DNA from: an uncultured Lachnospiraceae bacterium
GTDB taxonomy: Bacteria > Bacillota > Clostridia > Lachnospirales > Lachnospiraceae
Direction: 5' to 3'
Length of the DNA stretch: 64,000 bases
Assembly (NCBI GenBank): GCA_902775555.1
Contig: CACYMQ010000005.1
Coordinates: 62,001 to 126,000 of the forward strand
The notes below the pieces were generated by a model. That model had not been told where the DNA came from and did not search any database. It was given only the letters and a program-made list of their open reading frames with translations. A program made the translations under genes and the position numbers. This document shows, in pieces, positions 1 through 7,401 of this stretch. The stretch's first letter is position 1. Each line of letters begins with the position of its first letter.

Positions 1-440
1 GCGATATTTCCGATGATCCGTGTGATGAAACGCGGGTTTACCCGGGAAGCGGCTCCGGTACTGAATTTATCCTGTGTGGCTGCGATATCGATGATACCGG
101 AGAATACAGTGCCCAGGACGATACCGATCCGTTCTCTCGGAAGAGGAAGATTGCCTTCGGGATCCTCCGTAAAGCCTGCATCTTCCATGGCTTCCTGTGC
201 TGCGGCGTAACCGAACTGCATGAACAGTTCCATTTCCTTCGCCTGTTTCCGGGTCATAAAGTCTTCCGGGTTGAAATCGGGTACCTCTCCGGCGATGGTG
301 ACAGGAAGTCCTGTGGCGTCAAAGCGGGAGATGGTACGGATGCCGGACTTTCCGGTGATCAGATTCTCCCAGTATGTTTCAGCGCCGACACCAAGAGGGG
401 TCACTGCACCGATTCCGGTTACAACAATGTCATTCTTCAT
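1..440 (-). CDS. fabF: beta-ketoacyl-ACP synthase II, N-terminal part (runs off left edge)
   Basis: About 146 N-terminal residues of a condensing enzyme that elongates acyl-ACP with malonyl-ACP. The protein begins MKNDIVVTGIGAVTPLGVG, the typical KAS II opening, and shows RFDATGLPVTIAGEV and an MELFMQFGYAAAQEAMEDAG helix. The active-site Cys and the two His residues would lie beyond the window edge, so catalytic competence cannot be judged. The ATG at 440 has AAGGA upstream and lies 2 bases past the stop of the acyl-CoA synthetase, so the two are probably co-transcribed and translationally coupled. It is a second KAS II, distinct from the one at 7402-8643. Whether it serves normal lipid synthesis or a special acyl product is unknown. 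Confidence 0.9.
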   Translation of the reverse strand, partial: MKNDIVVTGIGAVTPLGVGAETYWENLITGKSGIRTISRFDATGLPVTIAGEVPDFNPEDFMTRKQAKEMELFMQFGYAAAQEAMEDAGFTEDPEGNLPLPRERIGIVLGTVFSGIIDIAATQDKFSTGAASRVNPRFITRIIGNI

Positions 441-442
441 TT

Positions 443-2125
443 TTACTTATCCTTTTCCCAGTCTTTCTGCTTGATTTCTACGCGGCGTACCTTGCCGCTT
501 GAGGTCTTCGGAAGCTCTTTGACGAATTCGATGGTCTTCGGACGCTTATAGGATGCAAGCGTGTTCCGAAGATACTTCATGATCTCCTTCTTCAACTGCT
601 CCGTTGCCTCGATGCCCTCTGTAAGAACGATGGAGGCCTTGATGGCCTGGCCGCGAAGAGAGTCCGGAATACTGGTGGCCGCACACTCCAGAACATAGGG
701 GAGACGCATGATCTCATTCTCTATCTCGAACGGGCCTACACGGTAGCCGGCAGATTTGATGATATCATCAACCCGTCCAACATACCATAAATATCCGTCT
801 CTGTCCATATATGCCGTATCACCTGTATGGTAAAATCCGTCATGCCATACCGCCTGCGTCTTCTCTGTTTCCATATAATATCCGAGGAACAGCCCGCAGG
901 GAATGGATCCGGAGGTGTTGACACAGATCTCTCCGACCTCGTCGACGGCACACTCGGTTCCGTCCGGTTTCAGGATATGAACATCGTACTGGGGACTAGG
1001 CTTTCCCATGGAACCCGGGCGGGGTGTCGTACCCTGCAGGGCGGCGATGAGAAGCGTGGTCTCCGTCTGACCGAAGCCCTCCATGATGGTGAGCCCGGTT
1101 GCCTTGTAGAATCTGCGGAAGATCTCCGGATTCAGTGCTTCCCCGGCCGTGGTCACATTCGTAAGGGAAGACAGGTCATAATGGGACAGATCCACATGTA
1201 CCAGGAACCGGTAGACCGTAGGCGGAGCACAGAAGGTTTTGATCTTATATTTTTCGATCATGCCCAGGATCTCTTTCGCATAGAAATCCGAATAATCATA
1301 GGTAAATACGGTGGCTTCACAGAGCCATTGTCCGTACAGCTTGCCCCAGAGGGCTTTGCCCCAGCCGGTATCACTGATGGTAAAATGCAGTCCGTCCTGA
1401 TCAATCCCGTGCCAGTAGCGGGCAGTGATATAGTGGCCAAGCGGGTATTTATAACTATGGCTTGCCATCTTCGGATAGGAGGTGGTGCCGGAGGTAAAGA
1501 ACATCAGCATGGGATCGTCTCCGCCGGGAGCATCTTCGGGGCGGATGAATTCCCGCGAGAAGAACTTGACGGACCGGTTGTAGGGATCCCAGCCGGTTTT
1601 GGTACCGTTTACAATGATCTTTGCCTTCAGATAATCATAGGATTTTGCAGCCTTGTCGATCTCGTCGGTGATCTCGCCTTCTCCCGAAGCTATGACAGCA
1701 CGGATCCTTGCTGCCTTGAAGCGGTACTCGAAGTCCTTTCGGGTTAAGAGGAAGGAGGCCGGGACTGCCACAGCACCTATCTTATGGAGTGCCAGGATCA
1801 CAAACCAGAACTGATAATGCCGTTTCAGCACAAGAAGGACCCTGTCTCCCCGTTTGATCCCCAGGTAAGACAGATAGTTGGCGGTCTGGTTGGAATACCG
1901 CGCCATATCGCGGAATGAGATGCGTCTCTCCTTTCCGTCTTTTGAGATATGGAGCATGGCAGTTTTGTCAGGACATTTTTTTCCTAACTCATCTACTATA
2001 TCATATGCAAAATTAAAATGTTCCGTATCATGAAAACGGATGTCGGAGAGAACGCCGTTCTCATCCCTGGAAGTCTCGATAAAACGCCCGGCGACGCCGG
2101 GTTCCGGAATGAAACTGTTGATCAT
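443..2125 (-). CDS. AMP-forming acyl-CoA synthetase (medium-chain/AcsM type)
   Basis: A 560-residue ANL-superfamily enzyme that activates a carboxylic acid with ATP to an acyl-adenylate and then to acyl-CoA. The P-loop-like motif FFTSGTTSYPKMASHS fits the medium-chain synthetase group. EGFGQTETT, YHTGDTAYMDRDGYLWYVGR and the C-terminal KTSSGKVRR, holding the catalytic Lys, are all present. The length matches the family. I chose the ATG at 2125 over the TTG one codon upstream because AGGAG is then 6 bases away. It has its own sigma-A promoter and an operator-like dyad, and overlaps into a ketosynthase. The acyl substrate cannot be read from sequence; fatty or branched acids are plausible. Confidence 0.88.
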   Translation of the reverse strand: MINSFIPEPGVAGRFIETSRDENGVLSDIRFHDTEHFNFAYDIVDELGKKCPDKTAMLHISKDGKERRISFRDMARYSNQTANYLSYLGIKRGDRVLLVLKRHYQFWFVILALHKIGAVAVPASFLLTRKDFEYRFKAARIRAVIASGEGEITDEIDKAAKSYDYLKAKIIVNGTKTGWDPYNRSVKFFSREFIRPEDAPGGDDPMLMFFTSGTTSYPKMASHSYKYPLGHYITARYWHGIDQDGLHFTISDTGWGKALWGKLYGQWLCEATVFTYDYSDFYAKEILGMIEKYKIKTFCAPPTVYRFLVHVDLSHYDLSSLTNVTTAGEALNPEIFRRFYKATGLTIMEGFGQTETTLLIAALQGTTPRPGSMGKPSPQYDVHILKPDGTECAVDEVGEICVNTSGSIPCGLFLGYYMETEKTQAVWHDGFYHTGDTAYMDRDGYLWYVGRVDDIIKSAGYRVGPFEIENEIMRLPYVLECAATSIPDSLRGQAIKASIVLTEGIEATEQLKKEIMKYLRNTLASYKRPKTIEFVKELPKTSSGKVRRVEIKQKDWEKDK

Positions 2126-2159
2126 CAAAAACTCCTTTTATAGTATATGTAAATGCTGT

Positions 2160-2180
2160 ATGTAGTTTTTAAAACTACAT
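2160..2180. promoter_or_regulatory. operator-like dyad in the acyl-CoA synthetase leader
   Basis: Perfect 10-bp inverted repeat around a single central base (ATGTAGTTTT-T-AAAACTACAT). It lies about 17 to 37 bases downstream of the minus-strand -10 box, where a bound repressor would block transcription. It shares TAGTT...AACTA half-sites with the dyad upstream of acpP, with a 5-base instead of 10-base centre. A transcription-factor site is inferred; a small RNA hairpin in the leader is the alternative. Confidence 0.5.
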
Positions 2181-2196
2181 GATGTCTTCATCTACT

Positions 2197-2224
2197 ACTA
2201 TATACATCGTACGGAGAATGTCAA
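2197..2224 (-). promoter_or_regulatory. sigma-A promoter for the acyl-CoA synthetase/ketosynthase unit
   Basis: On the minus strand TTGACA (2219-2224) is followed after 16 bases by TATAGT (2197-2202). The consensus -35, near-consensus -10 and 72 bases to the ATG make this the likely promoter. Confidence 0.7.
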
Positions 2225-2293
2225 GAGAAAACCCCCATATCTAGATGTAAACAATCTGTAACAATTATCGTGAAAAATACACAAAAATAATTA

Positions 2294-2321
2294 TTGACAA
2301 TGCTAAAATGTTGGCTATAAT
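2294..2321 (+). promoter_or_regulatory. sigma-A promoter of the fatty-acid operon
   Basis: TTGACA (2294-2299), a 16-base spacer and TATAAT (2316-2321) match the consensus exactly in both boxes. This is the strongest promoter seen in the window, as expected for acpP, whose product is very abundant. The predicted start point falls inside the dyad at 2325-2350. Confidence 0.8.
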
Positions 2322-2324
2322 GAG

Positions 2325-2350
2325 TTTTAGTTAAAATATTTTAACTAAAA
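2325..2350. promoter_or_regulatory. 26-bp perfect palindrome over the acpP transcription start
   Basis: Perfect 13+13 palindrome with half-sites TTTTAGTTAAAAT. It begins 3 bases after the -10 box, so it covers the start point, the classic place for a repressor of the FabT/FapR kind. A MarR-family gene (9087-9554) at the end of the same operon is the obvious candidate ligand; FabT is a MarR protein known to bind AT-rich palindromes at fab promoters in streptococci. The pairing of this site with that regulator is inferred. Confidence 0.65.
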
Positions 2351-2388
2351 TCTTTTAACAATTTGTTTAAGGAAAAAGGAGAACAAAG

Positions 2389-2613
2389 ATGTTTGAGGAA
2401 ATCAAAAGCGTAATCGTTGACACCCTTAGCTGTGACGAAGACAAGGTTACCCCCGAAGCTTCACTGACAGATGACCTGGGAGCAGATTCCCTGGATGCTG
2501 TTGAACTCGGTATGGCGATCGAGGATGCACTTGGAGTAACAATCGAGGATGAGGATCTTCCGAAGATCAAGACAGTTCAGGATCTTGTGGATTACGTGGA
2601 GTCTCACAAGTAA
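2389..2613 (+). CDS. acpP: acyl carrier protein
   Basis: A 74-residue acidic four-helix protein that carries growing acyl chains on a phosphopantetheine arm. The attachment motif [10 protein letters not shown] puts the modified Ser at residue 34, and helix III is intact. The start has AAAGGAG at good spacing. It is the first gene of the fab operon, directly behind a consensus promoter and a palindrome. A long stem-loop separates it from accD, which may help keep ACP expression above that of the enzymes. Confidence 0.97.
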   Translation: MFEEIKSVIVDTLSCDEDKVTPEASLTDDLGADSLDAVELGMAIEDALGVTIEDEDLPKIKTVQDLVDYVESHK

Positions 2614-2621
2614 TTCATTAT

Positions 2622-2676
2622 ACAGTATCGACGCGAGAGATTGACAGGGATGTCGGGTCTGCTCGCGTCGAACTGT
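2622..2676 (+). other. intercistronic stem-loop between acpP and accD
   Basis: ACAGT and TCGACGCGAG on the left pair with CTCGCGTCGA and ACTGT on the right, giving about 15 base pairs with one bulged A. A small internal hairpin (GACA-ggga-TGTC) sits in the loop. No T-run follows, so this is not an ordinary terminator. An mRNA-processing or 3'-end stabilising structure for the acpP message is the likeliest role, by inference. Confidence 0.55.
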
Positions 2677-2707
2677 GTAAGAACCCTGTGTGAGGAAGGA
2701 ACTGCAG

Positions 2708-3676
2708 ATGAAAATACTGAAAAAGAAGAGAAGAAAAGAGGAACCGAAGATCGTAATATCTTCCGGAACCTCTGAAATAAAGGATGGACAGGAAAAATTA
2801 ACCGAAGGCCTGGAAGATCTGGCTTCTTTTATAAAGGAAGCGACGGAAGAGCCGGAGGTGAATGCCAAAAAAGGGCCGGATCCACATGCCACTGACATGT
2901 TTACCTGCTCGGAATGCGGGGAACAGCTTCAGATCAGGGAGATGAGGAAGGCTCTTTATGTATGTCCGAAGTGCGGAAAGCATCATAAGATCTCCGCACG
3001 GAGAAGAGTCAGGAACCTGGTTGATCCGGGAAGCTTCCGGAAACTGAAATGCAATGTGGGAGACATCAATCCACTTGATTTCCCGGAATACAATGAGAAG
3101 ATCGCTGCCCTGAGAGAGAAGACGGGGATGGATGAAGGTGTTCTTGCCGGCATCGGAGAGATCGAGGGTGAGAAGGCAGTCATAGCGGTCATGGGATCGG
3201 AATTCCTGATGGGAAGCATGGGGATCGCAGTGGGAGAGAAGGTAACAAATGCCTTTGAGGTCGCTGAAAAACTGAAGCTCCCCATTATTATTTTTACAGC
3301 CAGCGGCGGTGCCCGTATGCAGGAGGGGATCCTTTCCCTTATGCAGATGGCCAAGACCTCGGCTGCAGCCAAGAGATTCAGTGATAACGGCGGACTGTAT
3401 ATCGCGGTTCAGACGCATCCTACCACGGGAGGTGTCAGTGCAAGCTTCGCCACTCTGGCGGATATCACGCTTGCAGAGCCGGGCGCACTGATCGGCTTTG
3501 CCGGCCCCCGTGTCATAGAGCAGACCATCGGACAGAAGCTGCCACAGGGCTTCCAGAGAGCAGAATACCTGGAAGAGCACGGGTTTGTGGATGAGATCGT
3601 AAAGAGAGATGAGATGCGTGCCAAGCTGGCTCAGATCCTGCGTCTTCATCAGAAGAAAAGGAGGCCGACATTATGA
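2708..3676 (+). CDS. accD: acetyl-CoA carboxylase carboxyltransferase, beta subunit
   Basis: A 322-residue beta half of the carboxyltransferase that moves CO2 from carboxybiotin to acetyl-CoA to make malonyl-CoA. A zinc ribbon (TCSECG...YVCPKCGKHH, near residues 65-90) precedes the crotonase-fold core with SGGARMQEG and HPTTGGVSASFA. The first ~60 residues are a charged Lys/Glu-rich extension longer than in E. coli AccD. The ATG at 2708 is preferred over the GTG at 2690 because GGAAGGA lies just upstream of it. The stop overlaps the accA start (ATGA). No accB or accC is nearby, so biotin carrier and carboxylase must be encoded elsewhere. Confidence 0.95.
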   Translation: MKILKKKRRKEEPKIVISSGTSEIKDGQEKLTEGLEDLASFIKEATEEPEVNAKKGPDPHATDMFTCSECGEQLQIREMRKALYVCPKCGKHHKISARRRVRNLVDPGSFRKLKCNVGDINPLDFPEYNEKIAALREKTGMDEGVLAGIGEIEGEKAVIAVMGSEFLMGSMGIAVGEKVTNAFEVAEKLKLPIIIFTASGGARMQEGILSLMQMAKTSAAAKRFSDNGGLYIAVQTHPTTGGVSASFATLADITLAEPGALIGFAGPRVIEQTIGQKLPQGFQRAEYLEEHGFVDEIVKRDEMRAKLAQILRLHQKKRRPTL

Positions 3677-4599
3677 ACATCAGAGAGATCGACGAGCGTA
3701 TGACGGCCATAGAGACAGAACGCTGGCAGACAGAGGTGACTCCGGAACGCATTAAGGAGCTGGAACAGGAGTATGCCGGACTCTGCAGAGAGTGTGAGAA
3801 TCTGTCGGCACATGACAATGTATATCTGGCGCGCCATAAATACCGTCCGAAGGTGGATGATTATATCAATGCCCTTTTTAAGGATCTTTTTGTTCAGAGA
3901 GGCGATCTTCTTTCAAGAGAGGATCAGAGTATCTTCGGCGGGATCGCTACATTTCACGGGATACCGGTAACGGTACTCGGCCATCGTAAGGGCAGAAATA
4001 TCAATGAGAATCTGAAGTACAACTTCGGTATGCCGGAGCCCGAGGGTTATCGGAAAGCCCTTCGTATGATGAAGCAGGCGGAGAAGTTCGGACGCCCGAT
4101 CATCACATTTATCGATACACCGGGAGCTTATCCCGGACTGGAGGCGGAGCAGCATGGGCAGAGCAATGCCATTGCAAAGAACCTGGCGGAGATGAGTGCC
4201 ATCCGGACTCCCATCATTTCCATCGTAACGGGAGAAGGAAGCTCCGGCGGAGCACTGGCCATCGGTGTTGCAAACAAGGTATTCATGCTGGAGCATGCGG
4301 TGTATTCCGTACTCTCACCGGAAGGCTTTGCTTCCATCCTGTGGAAGGATTCCGCCCGGGCGGACGAAGCCTGTGAGCTGATGAAGCTTACGGCGCAGGA
4401 TCTTCTGTCCTTCGGTGTCATCGACGGGATCATCCCGGAACCCATCGGCGGGGCGCATCATGATCCGGAAGCGGTCTTTAAGTCCATTGACCGTATGATC
4501 CTGAAGGAGTTCAATGCACTTAAGAAGATGTCTCCGAATGAGATCGCGCGTGCTCGTTATGAGAAATTCCGGAATATCGACCGTATGGCAAGAAAATGA
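3673..4599 (+). CDS. accA: acetyl-CoA carboxylase carboxyltransferase, alpha subunit
   Basis: A 308-residue partner of AccD in the alpha2beta2 carboxyltransferase. Motifs include FIDTPGAYPGLEAEQHGQ and GEGSSGGALAIG, typical of the acyl-CoA binding core; the N-terminal helical region matches AccA. The length is close to the family norm of about 315. The start overlaps accD by 4 bases behind AAGGAGG, so the two subunits are translationally coupled, fitting their 1:1 complex. Confidence 0.95.
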   Translation: MNIREIDERMTAIETERWQTEVTPERIKELEQEYAGLCRECENLSAHDNVYLARHKYRPKVDDYINALFKDLFVQRGDLLSREDQSIFGGIATFHGIPVTVLGHRKGRNINENLKYNFGMPEPEGYRKALRMMKQAEKFGRPIITFIDTPGAYPGLEAEQHGQSNAIAKNLAEMSAIRTPIISIVTGEGSSGGALAIGVANKVFMLEHAVYSVLSPEGFASILWKDSARADEACELMKLTAQDLLSFGVIDGIIPEPIGGAHHDPEAVFKSIDRMILKEFNALKKMSPNEIARARYEKFRNIDRMARK

Positions 4600-4621
4600 A
4601 AAGGCATAGAAGGAGCAGAAA

Positions 4622-5560
4622 ATGAAATTGATCAATGAACTTCTGGGTGTGAGATATCCCATCATCCAGGGTGGTATGGCAAATATAGCTACAGGTAAAT
4701 TCGCTGCTGCGGTATCAAATGCAGGCGCACTGGGCCTGATCGCCTCCGGCGGTATGCCGGCGGAAGCATTGGAGAAGGAGATCTTCGATGCGCGTCAGGC
4801 GACGGATCAGCCCTTCGGCGTGAATCTGATGCTGATGAATCCGGATGCGGACAATATCGCGGACCTGCTGGCGAAGGAGAAGATCGGGATCATTACCACA
4901 GGGGCAGGAACCCCCGGTAAATATATCGAAAAATGGAAGGAGACCGGAGCAAAGGTCATTCCCGTCGTTGCAAGTACGGCGCTGGCACGTAAGGTAGAGA
5001 AGCAGGGCGTGGATGCGGTGATCGCCGAAGGCGGTGAGAGCGGCGGACATGTGGGAGATATGACCACGATGGCACTGGTACCGCAGGTGATCGACAGCGT
5101 CGGGATCCCGGTGATCGCAGCGGGAGGCATCGCCGACGGCAGACAGTTTGCGGCTGCCCTCTGCCTGGGCGCAGCCGGTATCCAGATCGGGACCAGCCTG
5201 CTGGTATCGGAGGAGTGTCCGATCCATGACAATTATAAGGCAGAACTGATCAAGTCTAAGGATAACAGTACAACGGTGACCGGACGCAGTCTGGGAGCAC
5301 CCGTACGTATCATTAAGAACCCCATGGCAAGAGAGTATCTGAAGCTGGAGGCTCAGGCGGCATCCAGGGATGAACTGGAACAGATCACGCTGGGAGGCCT
5401 GCGGAAGGCAGTCTTTGACGGGGATATGAAGAACGGTTCCGTTATGGCAGGACAGGTGTGCGGACAGCTGAAGGAGGTCCGGCCGCTGGCAGTGATCCTG
5501 GAGGATCTGTATCAGGGTGCGAAGAAGGTTCTTGAGGAGACACGGAACATTTCCCTGTAG
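4622..5560 (+). CDS. fabK: enoyl-ACP reductase II (FMN-dependent)
   Basis: A 312-residue TIM-barrel flavoprotein that reduces trans-2-enoyl-ACP, the last step of each elongation cycle. The opening RYPIIQGGMANIATGKFAAA, the AEGGESGGHVGDMTTMALV stretch with the catalytic-region His, and VIAAGGIADGRQFAAAL with GIQIGTSLLVSEEC are diagnostic of FabK and separate it from short-chain FabI. Related 2-nitropropane dioxygenases share the fold, but the position between accA and fabD supports fabK. A ribosome site AAGGAG lies at good spacing. Confidence 0.94.
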   Translation: MKLINELLGVRYPIIQGGMANIATGKFAAAVSNAGALGLIASGGMPAEALEKEIFDARQATDQPFGVNLMLMNPDADNIADLLAKEKIGIITTGAGTPGKYIEKWKETGAKVIPVVASTALARKVEKQGVDAVIAEGGESGGHVGDMTTMALVPQVIDSVGIPVIAAGGIADGRQFAAALCLGAAGIQIGTSLLVSEECPIHDNYKAELIKSKDNSTTVTGRSLGAPVRIIKNPMAREYLKLEAQAASRDELEQITLGGLRKAVFDGDMKNGSVMAGQVCGQLKEVRPLAVILEDLYQGAKKVLEETRNISL

Positions 5561-5614
5561 ATCTTTTTGGGTCTGTATGCAGGGGGACGCGGGGAAGCGT
5601 AGAGAGGAAGGAAA

Positions 5615-6547
5615 ATGAAGTTAGGTTTTTTATATGCAGGACAGGGCAGCCAGGCAGTGGGAATGGGAAAGGATCTCTATGAGACATTTCCGGCATTCCG
5701 TGAGGTGCTGGATGCCGCGGATCCCGGCTTTGACGTGAAAGAGGTAAGCTTCAACGGGCCGGCCGAGGTCCTGAATGAGACAAAGTATACACAGCCGTGT
5801 ATGGTGGCATTTGCAGTAGGACTTACAAAGGTGCTGGCAGAGGCGGGGATCAGGCCGGACATCGCAGCCGGACTTTCGCTCGGAGAATACAGTGCGCTTT
5901 ATGCAGCAGGTGTTTTTACCGAACAGCAGGTGATCGATCTTGTGGCATTTCGCGGAAATGCCATGCAGTCAGCGGTAAAGGGAAGAGAATGTAAAATGAT
6001 CGCCGTACTCGGGCTGGAACGTGATAAGGTTTATGAAGGCTGTCATACAGTACAGGAACGGTATCCGGAGCTGGTATGCGAACCGGCAAACTTCAACTGC
6101 CCGGGACAGATCACGGTATCCGGTGATGCGGAGGCTGTGGAAGCGGCGGCAGAGGTCATGAAGGAGCAGGGGGCAAAAAGAGTGCTGCCGGTGAAGGTAA
6201 GCGGGCCCTTCCATACGTCCCTGATGAAGCCGGCAGGAGATCAGCTGAAGGAGCGCTTTACGAAAGAAGCATTCGGAGAGATGAAGATCCCTGTTATCTT
6301 CAATGCCATCGGCAGGGAGAAGACGGAAGAGGAGGAGATCCCGGTCCTTCTTGAGAAGCAGGTACAGACCTCCGTTCTCTTCGAGGATACCATTCGTTAT
6401 ATGGCAGAACAGGGGATCGATGCCTTCGTGGAGATCGGTCCGGGAAAGACCCTTTCCAAATTCGTGCAGAAGACTCTGGAACTTCCGTGCTTCAATGTTG
6501 AGAAGGCAGAGGATATCGAGGCATTGAAGGAAGCCCTGGCACAGTAA
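5615..6547 (+). CDS. fabD: malonyl-CoA:ACP transacylase
   Basis: A 310-residue acyltransferase that loads malonate from CoA onto ACP. FLYAGQGSQAVGMGKDLYE opens the protein, and the nucleophile Ser lies in AGLSLGEYSALYAAG; a Leu replaces the usual His before this Ser. The catalytic His is in VSGPFHTSLM, and the C-terminal EIGPGKTLSKF is standard. The length is typical. It sits in the conserved fabK-fabD-fabG-fabF order with its own GAGGAAGGA site. Confidence 0.95.
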   Translation: MKLGFLYAGQGSQAVGMGKDLYETFPAFREVLDAADPGFDVKEVSFNGPAEVLNETKYTQPCMVAFAVGLTKVLAEAGIRPDIAAGLSLGEYSALYAAGVFTEQQVIDLVAFRGNAMQSAVKGRECKMIAVLGLERDKVYEGCHTVQERYPELVCEPANFNCPGQITVSGDAEAVEAAAEVMKEQGAKRVLPVKVSGPFHTSLMKPAGDQLKERFTKEAFGEMKIPVIFNAIGREKTEEEEIPVLLEKQVQTSVLFEDTIRYMAEQGIDAFVEIGPGKTLSKFVQKTLELPCFNVEKAEDIEALKEALAQ

Positions 6548-6605
6548 ACCGGCAGGATTCTTTTCCGGGAGGGAAGGGACCGGCTGACAGACGAAGGAGA
6601 TAGAA

Positions 6606-7349
6606 ATGAAAGAGTTTGAGGGAAAGACAGCCATTGTTACCGGCGGAAGCAGAGGGATCGGAAGAGGGATCGCCAAAAGACTTGCAGAGGGCGGTGCAAA
6701 TGTTCTGATCACCTATGCGGGGAATTCCGCAGCGGCTGAAGAGGCTGTAGAGGAGATGAAGGCTTTGGGAGTGAAGGCATCCGCTGTACAGGCAGATGCG
6801 TCGGATCCGCAGGCTGCGGCAGCGGTCGTAGAGGCTGCAAAGGAACTCGGAGAGACCATAGATATCCTGGTAAACAATGCAGGCATCACCAGAGACAACC
6901 TGCTGATGCGTATGAAGGATGAAGAGTTTGACGCAGTGATCAATACCAATCTCCGAGGTGTATATTCCATGATGAAGGCAGTGGCCAAGCCCATGATGAA
7001 GCAGCGCAGCGGACGGATCATCAATATCAGCAGCGTCGTGGGTGTATACGGAAATGCCGGACAGGTGAACTATGCAGCAGCGAAGGCAGGTGTCATAGGA
7101 ATGACCAAGTCCGTGGCAAAGGAGCTTGGATCAAGAGGCATTACCTGCAATGCGGTAGCACCCGGATTTATAGAGACCGATATGACGGCAGCGCTTCCCG
7201 ACAAGGTGAAGGAAGAGCTGAAGGGACAGATCACGTTGGGACGTCTCGGGAGAGTCGAGGATGTGGCAGAAGCGGTTGCTTTCTTTGCATCGGATGCGGC
7301 ATCCTATGTAACAGGTCAGGTTTTGGAAGTGGCCGGCGGGCTCCAGTAG
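6606..7349 (+). CDS. fabG: 3-oxoacyl-ACP reductase
   Basis: A 247-residue short-chain dehydrogenase that reduces beta-ketoacyl-ACP with NADPH. It has the Rossmann motif TGGSRGIGRGIAKRL, the NNAGITRDNLLMRM segment typical of FabG, and the catalytic Ser/Tyr/Lys set in NISSVVGVYGNAGQVNYAAAKAG (given here by its edges near residues 137-156). It ends in VTGQVLEVAGGLQ. The start is preceded by GAAGGAGA, and the gene lies between fabD and fabF with short gaps. Confidence 0.95.
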   Translation: MKEFEGKTAIVTGGSRGIGRGIAKRLAEGGANVLITYAGNSAAAEEAVEEMKALGVKASAVQADASDPQAAAAVVEAAKELGETIDILVNNAGITRDNLLMRMKDEEFDAVINTNLRGVYSMMKAVAKPMMKQRSGRIINISSVVGVYGNAGQVNYAAAKAGVIGMTKSVAKELGSRGITCNAVAPGFIETDMTAALPDKVKEELKGQITLGRLGRVEDVAEAVAFFASDAASYVTGQVLEVAGGLQ

Positions 7350-7401
7350 ATCATGCCGGGCAAAAAAAGGGAAGACAGATTCATTCAGAAAGGAACCCAA
7401 A

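Noticed and set aside
2690-2707. GTG start for accD
   Set aside because: It overlaps the GGAAGGA ribosome site that serves the ATG at 2708.
4622-5560. Nitronate monooxygenase instead of FabK
   Set aside because: Same fold, but the location between accA and fabD and the FabK-type GGHVG motif favour the enoyl reductase.
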